Source: Paraburkholderia kururiensis
GTDB taxonomy: Bacteria; Pseudomonadota; Gammaproteobacteria; Burkholderiales; Burkholderiaceae
Direction of reading: 5' to 3'
Length of the DNA stretch: 64,000 bases
Assembly: GCF_034424375.1 (NCBI RefSeq)
Contig: NZ_CP139965.1
Coordinates: 1,984,001 to 2,048,000, forward strand
Both the position numbers and the translations under genes were made by a program. The stretch's first letter is position 1. Each line of letters opens with the position of its first letter. Below are positions 8,478 through 17,416 of the stretch, one piece after another. Under the pieces are notes generated by a model. That model saw nothing but the letters and a program-made list of their open reading frames with translations. It had not been told where the DNA came from and did not search any database.

Positions 8478-8942
8478 ATGTTTGCCCCGAACGACGTCCC
8501 ATCCCGCTTCCATCTGCGCGGCGCCACCATAGAAGACTTCGAGTTTGCCGAAGCGCTGACGCGTACGAACATGGACGGCTATTACCGGCGACACCATCTC
8601 GTCTGGCGGGGCGACCTGTTTCTCGCAAGCTGGCGCGAATCCGAGAACTTCATTCTGGAAGCCGAGGGCGAAGCAATCGGCGTGCTGCGGGTGACGGAAG
8701 AAAACGACTCGCTGCATATCCGGGACGTGCAGATCGCCGAAGGACACCGGCGTCAGGGTGCAGGCACCTTCCTGCTCGACATCTCGCATCAGTGGGCGCG
8801 CGAACGCGGTCTGAAGGAGCTTCAACTGCGGGTGTTCGTCGACAATCCGGCGGCAAGGCTCTATCAGCGCATGGGGTACCGGCCTGCGGGCCCGAGGCTT
8901 GCGCGGCTCGGCTCCATCCGCCACATGGCGCGCAAGGTGTGA
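8478..8942 (+). CDS. GNAT family N-acetyltransferase
   Basis: Cytoplasmic acetyltransferase of 154 residues that uses acetyl-CoA; the acceptor is unknown. The ATG at 8478 gives a normal GNAT N-terminus (HLRGATIEDFEFAEAL); a TTG 30 bases upstream adds a Cys/Arg-rich start and is not preferred. The acetyl-CoA pyrophosphate loop is visible as AEGHRRQGAGTFLL, and the C-terminal motif B appears as DNPAARLYQRMGYR. The middle segment, with ESENFILEAEGEAIGVLRV, fits the beta strands before motif A. It is alone between the tRNA cluster and a convergent AraC regulator. It differs from the ribosomal RimI protein further along the window. Confidence 0.85.
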   Translation: MFAPNDVPSRFHLRGATIEDFEFAEALTRTNMDGYYRRHHLVWRGDLFLASWRESENFILEAEGEAIGVLRVTEENDSLHIRDVQIAEGHRRQGAGTFLLDISHQWARERGLKELQLRVFVDNPAARLYQRMGYRPAGPRLARLGSIRHMARKV

Positions 8943-9044
8943 TGCGGTGGATGTCATCCCCTTCGTCGGTCGCTAAGCCAATCCTTCTGCATACGCCAAC
9001 TGCTGTTGCAATCGCGTCATGCGCGAGCGGCATTCATCATTTGT

Positions 9045-9980
9045 CTACGTCCGCGCAGGCCGTGCGGTGCTGACCTCGACGTCCGGTGACAACAGCTCGT
9101 CTCGAGCAGCAAGCGCGACGCCGTTGTCCTCGCGATGTGCGATGTCGCGTGCGATGAATGCGCGCGGACTCTGTCCGAAGGCCCGTCGGAACATCGCGGA
9201 GAACGCACTCTGGCTCTGGTAGCCGAGTTCTTCCGCCACGAGCGACATCGGCCGCCCCTGGTTCAGCAACGGAATCGCACGCGCGAGGATGGCCTGCTGA
9301 CGCCACTGCGAGAAGCTCATGCCCAGTTCCTGGCGGAACAGCCGGGCGATAGTGCGCGTGCTCGCACCGATGCTGGCCGCCCAGTGTTCCAGCGACACCG
9401 AGCCGGCCGGATCGGCAATCAGCGCTTCGCATAGCGTGCGCAACCGTTTTTCGGCCGGCATCGGTACCGAGAGCGGCAGCGGCTCGGACCGCGTGATCTC
9501 GTCGAGGGCGAGCGTGCCGAGCAGCCGCTCGCGATACGAGGGCAACCCTTGCGTATCGAGCGCCGCAATGACCTCGCGCAGCAGCCCCGACACCTCCACT
9601 ACGCGACACGCGTCCAGCCCCTCGGGCACCACCGTCTCGTCCACATAGAGCGTACGCAGGAACGCCTCTTCGACGATGACGACTTCGTGCGTCACGTGCG
9701 GCGGCACCCAGATCGCGCGCGAGGGCGGCACCATCCACGTCGTACCCGTGGTCGCCACGCGCAGCACGCCGCGCGACGCATAGGCGACCTGCGCCCAGCC
9801 GTGCGTATGACGCGCGATGCGCACGCCCGCCGGCATGGGGCGCGACCGCACCCGGATGGGATGAACCGGCGTGGGCGCGAAGTCCGGCGGAATGTCGGCG
9901 AAGTGGACCTGATCGGAAGAAGACGAAGTGGCGTCGAGTGGCATGGCAGGCGCGGAGTCGGGCAGCGGCGGCTCCGCCAT
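9045..9980 (-). CDS. AraC family transcriptional regulator with N-terminal cupin
   Basis: Predicted DNA-binding regulator of 311 residues. The ATG at 9980 is the most plausible start; a second ATG at 9944 would also work, and neither has a strong ribosome binding site. The N-terminal half contains a cupin-like sensor fold with HTHGWAQVAYASRG near residues 55-70, as in AraC proteins that bind small ligands. The C-terminal half carries two helix-turn-helix motifs, beginning SLEHWAASIGASTRTIARLF and LVAEELGYQSQSAFSAMFRR. Its start lies about 200 bases from the divergent RraA-like gene, so it may regulate itself and that gene. The ligand and targets are unknown. Confidence 0.85.
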   Translation of the reverse strand: MAEPPLPDSAPAMPLDATSSSSDQVHFADIPPDFAPTPVHPIRVRSRPMPAGVRIARHTHGWAQVAYASRGVLRVATTGTTWMVPPSRAIWVPPHVTHEVVIVEEAFLRTLYVDETVVPEGLDACRVVEVSGLLREVIAALDTQGLPSYRERLLGTLALDEITRSEPLPLSVPMPAEKRLRTLCEALIADPAGSVSLEHWAASIGASTRTIARLFRQELGMSFSQWRQQAILARAIPLLNQGRPMSLVAEELGYQSQSAFSAMFRRAFGQSPRAFIARDIAHREDNGVALAARDELLSPDVEVSTARPART

Positions 9981-10182
9981 TGTAGGCGGGTGCAGCACGC
10001 GCTGCAGGGCGCGGCCGGGCGCCGGGCAGACTCGCACGCATGCCGCACACACCCGCTGCGCAGCCCCGTTGACCGGTTGCCGCCGGCTTTTCTTCCCTGC
10101 CCGATATGCGGGCATAATGCGTGCGATTTCGATGACGTCGAACTCATTGCCAAACCCCATCGCCAAACCGTGGAGGAAGCCC

Positions 10183-10674
10183 ATGACCCAGGCCACTGCG
10201 GATCTCTGCGACGCGCACGAGGATCAGCTTGCCGCCGGCACGCTGCGCGTGCTCGATCCGGTATTTCGTTTCTTCGGCCGCGCGCCGGCTTTTTGCGGCC
10301 CGGCCGTCACGCTGAAAATCTTCGAGGACAACACGCTCGTGCGCACCGCGCTCGAACAACCCGGCGAAGGCCGCGTGCTCGTGGTGGACGGCGGCGGCAG
10401 TCTGCGATGCGCGCTGGTCGGCGGCAACCTCGGCAAGCTCGGGCAGGTCAACGGCTGGGCGGGCATCGTCGTGTACGGCTGCGTGCGGGACACGCGTGAA
10501 CTGAACGAATGCGACATCGGCATTGCCGCGCTGGCCGCCCACCCGCAGCGCAGCCAGAAGCGCGGCGGCGGCGAACGCGACGTACCGGTGCGCCTGCCCG
10601 GCACGACGGTGCGGCCCGGCGAATGGATCTACGCCGACGCGGACGGCGTGCTCGTTTCCAGCGCGCCGCTCTGA
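10183..10674 (+). CDS. RraA-like protein (RNase E inhibitor or HMG/oxaloacetate aldolase family)
   Basis: 163-residue member of the RraA/MenG-like fold. The ATG at 10183 is preceded by GGAGG with good spacing. The family core is visible as GRVLVVDGGGSLRCALVGGN followed by GWAGIVVYGCVRDTREL; the Gly-Asn and Arg-Asp residues form the metal and substrate site of 4-hydroxy-4-methyl-2-oxoglutarate aldolases. E. coli RraA binds RNase E and lowers its activity, while most other members are aldolases or oxaloacetate decarboxylases, and sequence alone does not separate the two. It is transcribed away from the AraC regulator and followed 16 bases later by a gamma-glutamylcyclotransferase-like gene. Confidence 0.85.
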   Translation: MTQATADLCDAHEDQLAAGTLRVLDPVFRFFGRAPAFCGPAVTLKIFEDNTLVRTALEQPGEGRVLVVDGGGSLRCALVGGNLGKLGQVNGWAGIVVYGCVRDTRELNECDIGIAALAAHPQRSQKRGGGERDVPVRLPGTTVRPGEWIYADADGVLVSSAPL

Positions 10675-10690
10675 AGCCGGGGGACGCTTG

Positions 10691-11101
10691 ATGCAGTACG
10701 TGTTTGTCTACGGCACCTTGCGGGCGGGAGAGATCAACGACATCAACGTGGCCGCGGCGCGCTACGACATCGCGGCGCCGACACTCGTAGGCGAGGCCTT
10801 CGTGCGCGGGCGACTGTTCGATTTCGGCGCGTATCCGGGGCTCGTGGTGGAGCAGGTTGGCGACCGGGCGCTGCGCGTGAAGGGCGACGTCTACGAGATC
10901 GACGACGCGCTTGTCGCCGTGCTCGACGAGATCGAAGAGGTCTATCCGGGTGTGGAAGGGCTATTTCTCGCCCGTCATACGGAGGTCGAGGTGAACGGCG
11001 TGGCGCTCACCTGCCGGTTCTATCCCGTTGCGCCGGATTCGGCGAGGGGATGGCCGGAGATCAGGAACGGAGACTGGGTGACGTACCGGCGCGCCCGCTG
11101 A
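10691..11101 (+). CDS. Gamma-glutamylcyclotransferase-like (AIG2/GGCT) protein
   Basis: 136-residue cytoplasmic protein with the GGCT-like fold. The signature YGTLRAGEIND begins at residue 7, and the acidic stretch LDEIEEVYPGVEGLF around residues 80-95 matches the position of the family's catalytic glutamate. Members of this family release 5-oxoproline from gamma-glutamyl dipeptides or related amines; the specific substrate of this one cannot be read from sequence. It is 16 bases downstream of the RraA-like gene and very likely co-transcribed with it. Earlier in-frame codons exist, but the ATG at 10691 gives the canonical N-terminus MQYVFVYGTLR. Confidence 0.85.
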   Translation: MQYVFVYGTLRAGEINDINVAAARYDIAAPTLVGEAFVRGRLFDFGAYPGLVVEQVGDRALRVKGDVYEIDDALVAVLDEIEEVYPGVEGLFLARHTEVEVNGVALTCRFYPVAPDSARGWPEIRNGDWVTYRRAR

Positions 11102-11252
11102 GGCGAGGGCCGCCTGAGGTGGCCTGCTGTAGCCGGAGGTTCGCGTGTAACCCGCGTGCACTACCGCGCCACCTGACTGGTAACCGGCTCCGCTACCACG
11201 AGACCGGCCCGTGTTTACAACCGGGCTGGCCACGCAATAGCGATCACGGTAC

Positions 11253-12845
11253 TTAGATTTCCTCGTACAGCGGCAGCGTGAGGAATTCAGTGAATTGCTC
11301 TGCCGTCGACATCTGCTCGAAGATTTCGGCCGCGCGGTCGTACGGTGCCGTATCGCCGCCCACCACGTTCTTCACCTTCACGAGTTCCTCTTTCGCGAGC
11401 GCTCGAACGAGTTCGGCCGTGACCTTGCGGCCGTCCTCCAGCGTGCCCTTCGGCGAGCGGATCCACTGCCACACCTGGGAGCGCGAAATTTCCGCCGTGG
11501 CGGCATCTTCCATCAGATTGTGGATCGGCACGCAGCCGTTACCGGCGAGCCACGAGCCCAGGTAGTGGATGCCCACGTTGATGTTGTTGCGCAGACCCGT
11601 TTCGGTGATCGGCTGTTCCGGACGGAAGTCGAGCAGATCTTTGGCCGTCACCTGCACGTCGTCGCGCTGCTTGCCGATCTGGTTCGGCTTGTCGCCGAGC
11701 ACCTTGACGAACTCTTCCATTGCCACGGGCACGAGGCCCGGGTGCGCGACCCAGCCGCCGTCGTAGCCGTCGCCGGCGTCGCGTGCTTTGTCCGAACGCA
11801 CGCCGCCCATCGCCTTGTCGTTAGCGGCCGGATCGTTCTTGATCGGAATGAGCGCGCTCATTCCGCCGATGGCCGGCGCGTTGCGTCGGTGGCAGGTCTT
11901 GAGCAACTGCAGTGCGTAGGCGCGCATGAACGGCACGGTCATCGTGATCTGCGAGCGGTCCGCAAGGCAGAAGTCCTTATCGTTCTTGAACTTCTTGATG
12001 GCCGAGAAGATGTAGTCCCAGCGGCCCGCGTTGAGGCCGGAGCTGTGCTCGCGCAGCTCATAGAGGATTTCGTCCATCTCGAAGGCGGCGAGGATCGTTT
12101 CGATCAGCACCGTCGCGCGAATCGTGCCGCGGGCAATACCCACGGCTTCCTGCGCGGCGACGAAGACGTCGTTCCAGAGGCGTGCTTCGAGGTGGCTTTC
12201 CATCTTCGGCAGATAGAAGTACGGGCCGCTGCCGCGCGCGATCAGTTCCTTCGCGTTGTGGAACAGGTACAGCGCGAAGTCGAAGATGCCGCCCGAGACG
12301 CGCTGGCCGTCCACGGTCACGTGCTTCTCGTCGAGGTGCCAGCCGCGCGGACGCACGATCAGCGTCGCGACCTTGTCGTTCAGGCGATACGACTTGCCGT
12401 TCTGCTCGAGCGAAATGGTGCGGCGGACGGCGTCCTTGAGGTTGATGTGGCCGGTGATCTGGTTGTTCCAGTTCGGCGTGTTCGAGTCCTCGAAGTCAGT
12501 CATGTACGAGTCCGCGCCGGAGTTCAGCGCGTTGATGATCATCTTGCGCTCCACCGGGCCCGTGATTTCCACGCGGCGGCATTCCAGGTCTTTCGGCAAC
12601 GGCGCAATGGTCCAGTCGCCGTCGCGCACGCTCTTCGTTTCGGCGAGGAAGTCGGGGCGCTCGCCCGCGTCGAGGCGCTTCGTGCGCTCGGCACGAGCCT
12701 TCAGCAGTTCCTGGCGGCGCGGCTCGAAAGCGCGATGCAGTTGCGTGACGAGTGCCAGTGCCTGCGGCGTAAGGATCGTTTCGAAGCCCGGCGCAATCTC
12801 GCCGGTAATCTGCATGCCCTGCGGTGTCTGCAACGAATTGGCCAT
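11253..12845 (-). CDS. aceB: Malate synthase A
   Basis: Condenses glyoxylate with acetyl-CoA to malate, the second step of the glyoxylate shunt. It has 530 residues from the ATG at 12845, preceded by GGGAG; the length is normal for the A isoform. Recognisable blocks are SYMTDFEDSNTPNWNNQ, RPRGWHLDEKHV, LPKMESHLEARLWN, ATVLIETILAAFEMDEILY and HSSGLNAGRWDYIFS, which form the TIM-barrel active site with Mg2+ and glyoxylate ligands. The C-terminal part includes YLGSWLAGNGCVPI. It lies 83 bases after a type II dehalogenase gene on the same strand and is probably expressed with it. The partner aceA is 2.8 kb away. Confidence 0.97.
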   Translation of the reverse strand: MANSLQTPQGMQITGEIAPGFETILTPQALALVTQLHRAFEPRRQELLKARAERTKRLDAGERPDFLAETKSVRDGDWTIAPLPKDLECRRVEITGPVERKMIINALNSGADSYMTDFEDSNTPNWNNQITGHINLKDAVRRTISLEQNGKSYRLNDKVATLIVRPRGWHLDEKHVTVDGQRVSGGIFDFALYLFHNAKELIARGSGPYFYLPKMESHLEARLWNDVFVAAQEAVGIARGTIRATVLIETILAAFEMDEILYELREHSSGLNAGRWDYIFSAIKKFKNDKDFCLADRSQITMTVPFMRAYALQLLKTCHRRNAPAIGGMSALIPIKNDPAANDKAMGGVRSDKARDAGDGYDGGWVAHPGLVPVAMEEFVKVLGDKPNQIGKQRDDVQVTAKDLLDFRPEQPITETGLRNNINVGIHYLGSWLAGNGCVPIHNLMEDAATAEISRSQVWQWIRSPKGTLEDGRKVTAELVRALAKEELVKVKNVVGGDTAPYDRAAEIFEQMSTAEQFTEFLTLPLYEEI

Positions 12846-12928
12846 GATGGCTGCTCCCTGGTCGGTCAGATGTGAATCGGATGTGAAAGCGGGTACTGCG
12901 TGCGCCGTCCGCGCGGAACGGCGGCCCG

Positions 12929-13699
12929 TCATGCGCCGGGGCTGTGGCGCACGCGGGCCGCGCTCCGGTCGGGCGGCGCGTGGGTTTCGAGAAACGCGGC
13001 GAGGTCCGCCATGCCGCTGCCTGTGCCGTCCGGCCGCACGCCCAGTTCCTCTGCGGGCGCGCCCTGGCGGTTGATCCAGAACGTGGTGTAGCCGAACCAG
13101 CCGGCGCCCGCGGCGTCCCAGCCGTTCGACGAAACGAACACGATGTCGCGTGGCGCTGCGCCGAAGGCCTGCGTGCCGAGCGCATAGGCGGCCGGCGAGG
13201 GCTTGTAGGCACGCACGGCGTCCACCGAAAGCACGTGATCGAAGAGTCCCGTCATGCCGGCGCTTTTGACGGCGATGTCGAGCATCTGCGGATTGCCGTT
13301 CGAGAGAATGGCCAGGCCCGGCGCGCGGCCCGCGCCATCGCCTGCGCGCAACTGCCGCAGCACGGGCAGGACGTCGGGAAAAGCCGAGAGACACGCGTAT
13401 TCGTCCATCAGCCGCTTTTCGCCGGTGGCCGTGAGCGGCAGACCCAGCTTGCGCGCCGAGAAGCGCAGGGCGTCGAGCGTGACGCTCCAGAATGGCTGGT
13501 AGCGCGCGCCGCCTTCGGGGTCCGAGAGCGTGCGCAATTGGGTGTATTCGATCTGCTTTTGCCGCCACAACTGCGAGAGCGCGAGTCCCTGGCCGGCGAA
13601 CAGCTGCTCGGCCGCGGCGACGACCGAATGGACGTCGAAGAGCGTGCCGTACGCGTCGAAAATCACTGCCTTGGGAAAGAGTGTCGTTGTGGCCGACAT
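12929..13699 (-). CDS. Haloacid dehalogenase, type II (L-2-haloacid dehalogenase-like)
   Basis: 256-residue HAD-superfamily hydrolase. The nucleophile is Asp15 in IFDAYGTLFD; motif II is ILSNGNP, the conserved Lys is in AYKPSP and the acidic motif is SSNGWDAAGA, together diagnostic of the type II haloacid dehalogenase group. Such enzymes turn 2-haloacids into 2-hydroxyacids, for example chloroacetate to glycolate. It lies directly upstream of aceB. Glycolate could feed glyoxylate to malate synthase, but this link is inference; many members of this subfamily have no known substrate. It is divergent from a LysR regulator that may control it. Confidence 0.85.
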   Translation of the reverse strand: MSATTTLFPKAVIFDAYGTLFDVHSVVAAAEQLFAGQGLALSQLWRQKQIEYTQLRTLSDPEGGARYQPFWSVTLDALRFSARKLGLPLTATGEKRLMDEYACLSAFPDVLPVLRQLRAGDGAGRAPGLAILSNGNPQMLDIAVKSAGMTGLFDHVLSVDAVRAYKPSPAAYALGTQAFGAAPRDIVFVSSNGWDAAGAGWFGYTTFWINRQGAPAEELGVRPDGTGSGMADLAAFLETHAPPDRSAARVRHSPGA

Positions 13700-13777
13700 A
13701 GCCGTGCGCTCCGTTGTCAGAGGTCGACGACGATTCTATTCGTGATGCTTAAGGCAAAGAAAGCTTCGAATCGTCAC

Positions 13778-13806
13778 TTGATCTTTTACTTTCATCTACC
13801 TAATCT
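13778..13806 (+). promoter_or_regulatory. Candidate promoter of the LysR regulator gene
   Basis: TTGATC (13778-13783), a 17-base spacer and TAATCT (13801-13806) fit a sigma70 promoter of moderate quality. The expected start is near 13813, about 50 bases before the LysR ATG and inside the region shared with the divergent dehalogenase gene. Confidence 0.5.
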
Positions 13807-13864
13807 GTCGCTCACCGCTCCGGGACTCACTTTCCCGGCGCTTTGAACTGTCTACGGTGATGCG

Positions 13865-14773
13865 ATGGACCGCTTCAAACAGATCGAAACTTTCGTCGCC
13901 GTAGCAGCGAAGGGCAGCCTCTCGGCCGCGGCGCAAGCCGAGGGCGTGGCGCCCGCCATCATCGGGCGACGTATCGACGCGCTCGAAGAGCGCCTCGGCG
14001 TGAAACTGCTCGTGCGCACCACGCGACGCATTACGCTCACGTTCGAAGGCTCGGCGTTTCTCGAAGACTGTCAGCGCGTGCTGCACGAGATGCAGAACGC
14101 CGAAGCGAGCGTGTCGGCGGGCGGCGTCAAGGCGAGCGGTCACCTGCGCGTCTCGGCGCCAGCGGGTTTCGGCCGACGCCACGTGGCGCCGCTCGTGCCC
14201 GCGTTCACCGTGGCGCATCCGGACGTTTCCGTGACGCTGGATCTTTCGGACCGCATGGTGGATCTCGTGAACGAGGGATTCGACTGCGCCGTACGTCTCG
14301 GCGAACTGCCGGACTCTTCGCTCGTCTCGCTGCGGTTGGGCGAAAACCGGCGCCTGTGCGTGGCTTCGCCGGACTACCTCGCACGCCGCGGCACGCCGGC
14401 CACGCTCGCGGATCTCGCTCATCACAATTGCCTCGCGCTGGCGGCAAGCGCCAACCAGCAGCGCGGCTGGACGTTCCAGCAGGACGGCAAGGTCGTCTCC
14501 ATTCGCGTCTCCGGCACCATGGAATGCTCGGACGGCGCGGTCCTGCACGAATGGTGTCTCGAAGGTCACGGGCTCGCGTGGCGCTCGTGGTGGGAGGTCG
14601 GCACCGACGTGCTCGCCGGACGGCTCGTGAGTGTGCTCGACGCCTTCGCCGCACCGCCCATCGGTATTCACGCCGTCTTTCCGCAACGCCGCCATTTGCC
14701 GCTGCGCGTGCGGCTCTTTCTCGATTTCCTCAAACATACCTACGAGCAACCCGGCTATTGGGGCGAGGGTTGA
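13865..14773 (+). CDS. LysR family transcriptional regulator
   Basis: 302-residue regulator with an N-terminal winged helix-turn-helix (residues about 1-60: FKQIETFVAVAAKGSLSAAA and GRRIDALEERLGVKLLVRTT) and a C-terminal periplasmic-binding-protein-like effector domain (about 90-295). This is the standard LysR layout and length. It is transcribed divergently from the dehalogenase-aceB pair with about 165 bases between the starts, so that pair is its most likely target along with itself. The effector is unknown. The ATG at 13865 is the only start that gives the canonical N-terminus. Confidence 0.9.
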   Translation: MDRFKQIETFVAVAAKGSLSAAAQAEGVAPAIIGRRIDALEERLGVKLLVRTTRRITLTFEGSAFLEDCQRVLHEMQNAEASVSAGGVKASGHLRVSAPAGFGRRHVAPLVPAFTVAHPDVSVTLDLSDRMVDLVNEGFDCAVRLGELPDSSLVSLRLGENRRLCVASPDYLARRGTPATLADLAHHNCLALAASANQQRGWTFQQDGKVVSIRVSGTMECSDGAVLHEWCLEGHGLAWRSWWEVGTDVLAGRLVSVLDAFAAPPIGIHAVFPQRRHLPLRVRLFLDFLKHTYEQPGYWGEG

Positions 14774-14957
14774 TGCCGCGCCTTGCGTCGCACTGCAGGC
14801 GGGTTTCCGATATGGGTACAGACCCGCACCCGTGCGTTGCCGCGTTTTTCGGCGCACTAGAATCGGAGCACGAGGTCCGCGATGCGGGACCACCCCGACA
14901 CCACCGCCGCAGCCCGGCGCCGTGCAGATCGCGCCGCTGCCCGCAACGGAGGGCGCC

Positions 14958-15392
14958 ATGTTCAAGCACATCCTGGTTCCAACCGATGGATCGGAACTGT
15001 CGAAGAAGGCGATCGACGGCGCCATCGATCTGGCCCGCGCCGTGGGCGCGCGCGTAACGGCGTACGCGTGTCTGCCGCAATATCCGTACTCGCCGTTTTC
15101 CGAAGTCGTGATCGAACCGCCTGTCGACTTCCAGCAACGCAGCGAACGTGAGGCGCAGATGCATCTGCAGGAGGTCGAGGAAGCCGCGCGCAGCGCGGGC
15201 GTGGTCTGCGACTGCCAGACGAGCGTGCACCCGTCACCGTATCTCGGCATCATCGAAGCGGCGGAGCAGGGCGGTTGCGATGTGATCTTCATGGCCTCGC
15301 ACGGACGGCGCGGCCTGGGCAGCCTGCTGATCGGCAGCGAGACGCAGCGCGTGCTGACCCATACGAAGATTCCTGTGATCGTGTATCGATAG
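14958..15392 (+). CDS. Universal stress protein, UspA family
   Basis: Single-domain Usp of 144 residues from the ATG at 14958, preceded by GGAGG. The N-terminus FKHILVPTDGSELSKKAI and the C-terminal nucleotide motif ASHGRRGLGSLLIGSETQ are the family hallmarks. The latter fits the ATP-binding pattern G-2x-G-9x-G-S except that its first Gly is Ala. Members of the ATP-binding subgroup respond to starvation and oxidative or respiratory stress. It is monocistronic, lying between the LysR gene and the convergent aceA. No DNR or FNR-type box was recognised upstream. Confidence 0.92.
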   Translation: MFKHILVPTDGSELSKKAIDGAIDLARAVGARVTAYACLPQYPYSPFSEVVIEPPVDFQQRSEREAQMHLQEVEEAARSAGVVCDCQTSVHPSPYLGIIEAAEQGGCDVIFMASHGRRGLGSLLIGSETQRVLTHTKIPVIVYR

Positions 15393-15433
15393 CGACAAGC
15401 GAGGCCGTGGGGCAACGCGGCTCGCAGCGAAAT

Positions 15434-15465
15434 CGCGCCGGGGGTCCGGCGCGTTCCGTTCTTTT
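15434..15465 (+). terminator. Probable terminator of the universal stress protein gene
   Basis: A perfect 8-bp GC stem (15434-15441 with 15446-15453) with a 4-base loop is followed by a T-rich stretch ending in TTTT (15462-15465). A second hairpin with a six-T tail lies at 15470-15501 and may act as back-up. The rest of the 296-base gap up to aceA holds no gene that I can support. Confidence 0.55.
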
Positions 15466-15688
15466 GTGTGCTGCCGCGGTTGTGCCGCGTTGGCGTTTTT
15501 TCCAGGCTCGCAGTCCGACGTATGGGGTCGACCATATCGCGTCTGCCAAGGCGCGCACCCCGTCGCGCAGCCTGGTGTGGCGGCGGGCGGTACCTGAGTA
15601 CCCACCCGCCGCGCCTCCTCCCTGATTTGTTTTTGAAGCCGGCACGATTCGGTGCCGGGGACCTGCCCCGGACCGGCAACCCATTGGA

Positions 15689-16999
<1,311 letters not shown>

Positions 17000-17047
17000 G
17001 ATGTGCTCTCCTTTGAGTGCCTTGAAGTGAATCGATGGACTGGCTGT

Positions 17048-17109
17048 CTTCGCGAAACGACGGGTTCCTGGAGGAATTGGGTCGACTCGTTTCGCGAAGT
17101 CTTATATAA
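17048..17109 (-). promoter_or_regulatory. aceA promoter with perfect 13-bp inverted repeat
   Basis: The arms CTTCGCGAAACGA (17048-17060) and TCGTTTCGCGAAG (17087-17099) are perfect complements 26 bases apart, and each arm holds the 8-bp palindrome TTCGCGAA. On the minus strand a TATATA box (17103-17108) would place the transcription start near 17096, inside the right-hand arm. The layout suggests a pair of operator half-sites that a repressor could bridge; the protein is unknown. Confidence 0.6.
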
Positions 17110-17313
17110 GAGTCTAGGCAAAACCGGGCAGGTGCAACAGGCCGTAAGTCAGGTTTTATAGGAATTTATTTTTGTTTTAAATCAATGGCTTGATGTGTTG
17201 ATTTCGTGATGAGAAATGTCGTTTTCCATCCTGGAACGCAACAGCTTGTGCCACGCAGCACGAAATTTTACGACTCAAAAGATTTTTTCATATCGTGAAA
17301 TTCAGGCGGACAT

Positions 17314-17344
17314 AAAAAAAGACCGGTGCCTGGGCACCGGTCTT
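17314..17344 (-). terminator. Intrinsic terminator of rhlE
   Basis: A 12-bp perfect stem (17319-17330 with 17333-17344) and, on the minus strand, a run of seven T residues (17314-17320 read in reverse). It lies about 70 bases after the rhlE stop and insulates it from the aceA promoter region. Confidence 0.88.
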
Positions 17345-17416
17345 CAGCGCTTTCGCTGCGGCAGAAGAAGCCGCTGGGAAGGCAATCAGGCGCATCGCGT
17401 TCGCGATGCGCGCAGG

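Noticed and set aside
15639..15658. Hairpin after aceA considered as its terminator
   Set aside because: A 7-bp stem is present but followed on the minus strand by an A-rich, not T-rich, stretch.
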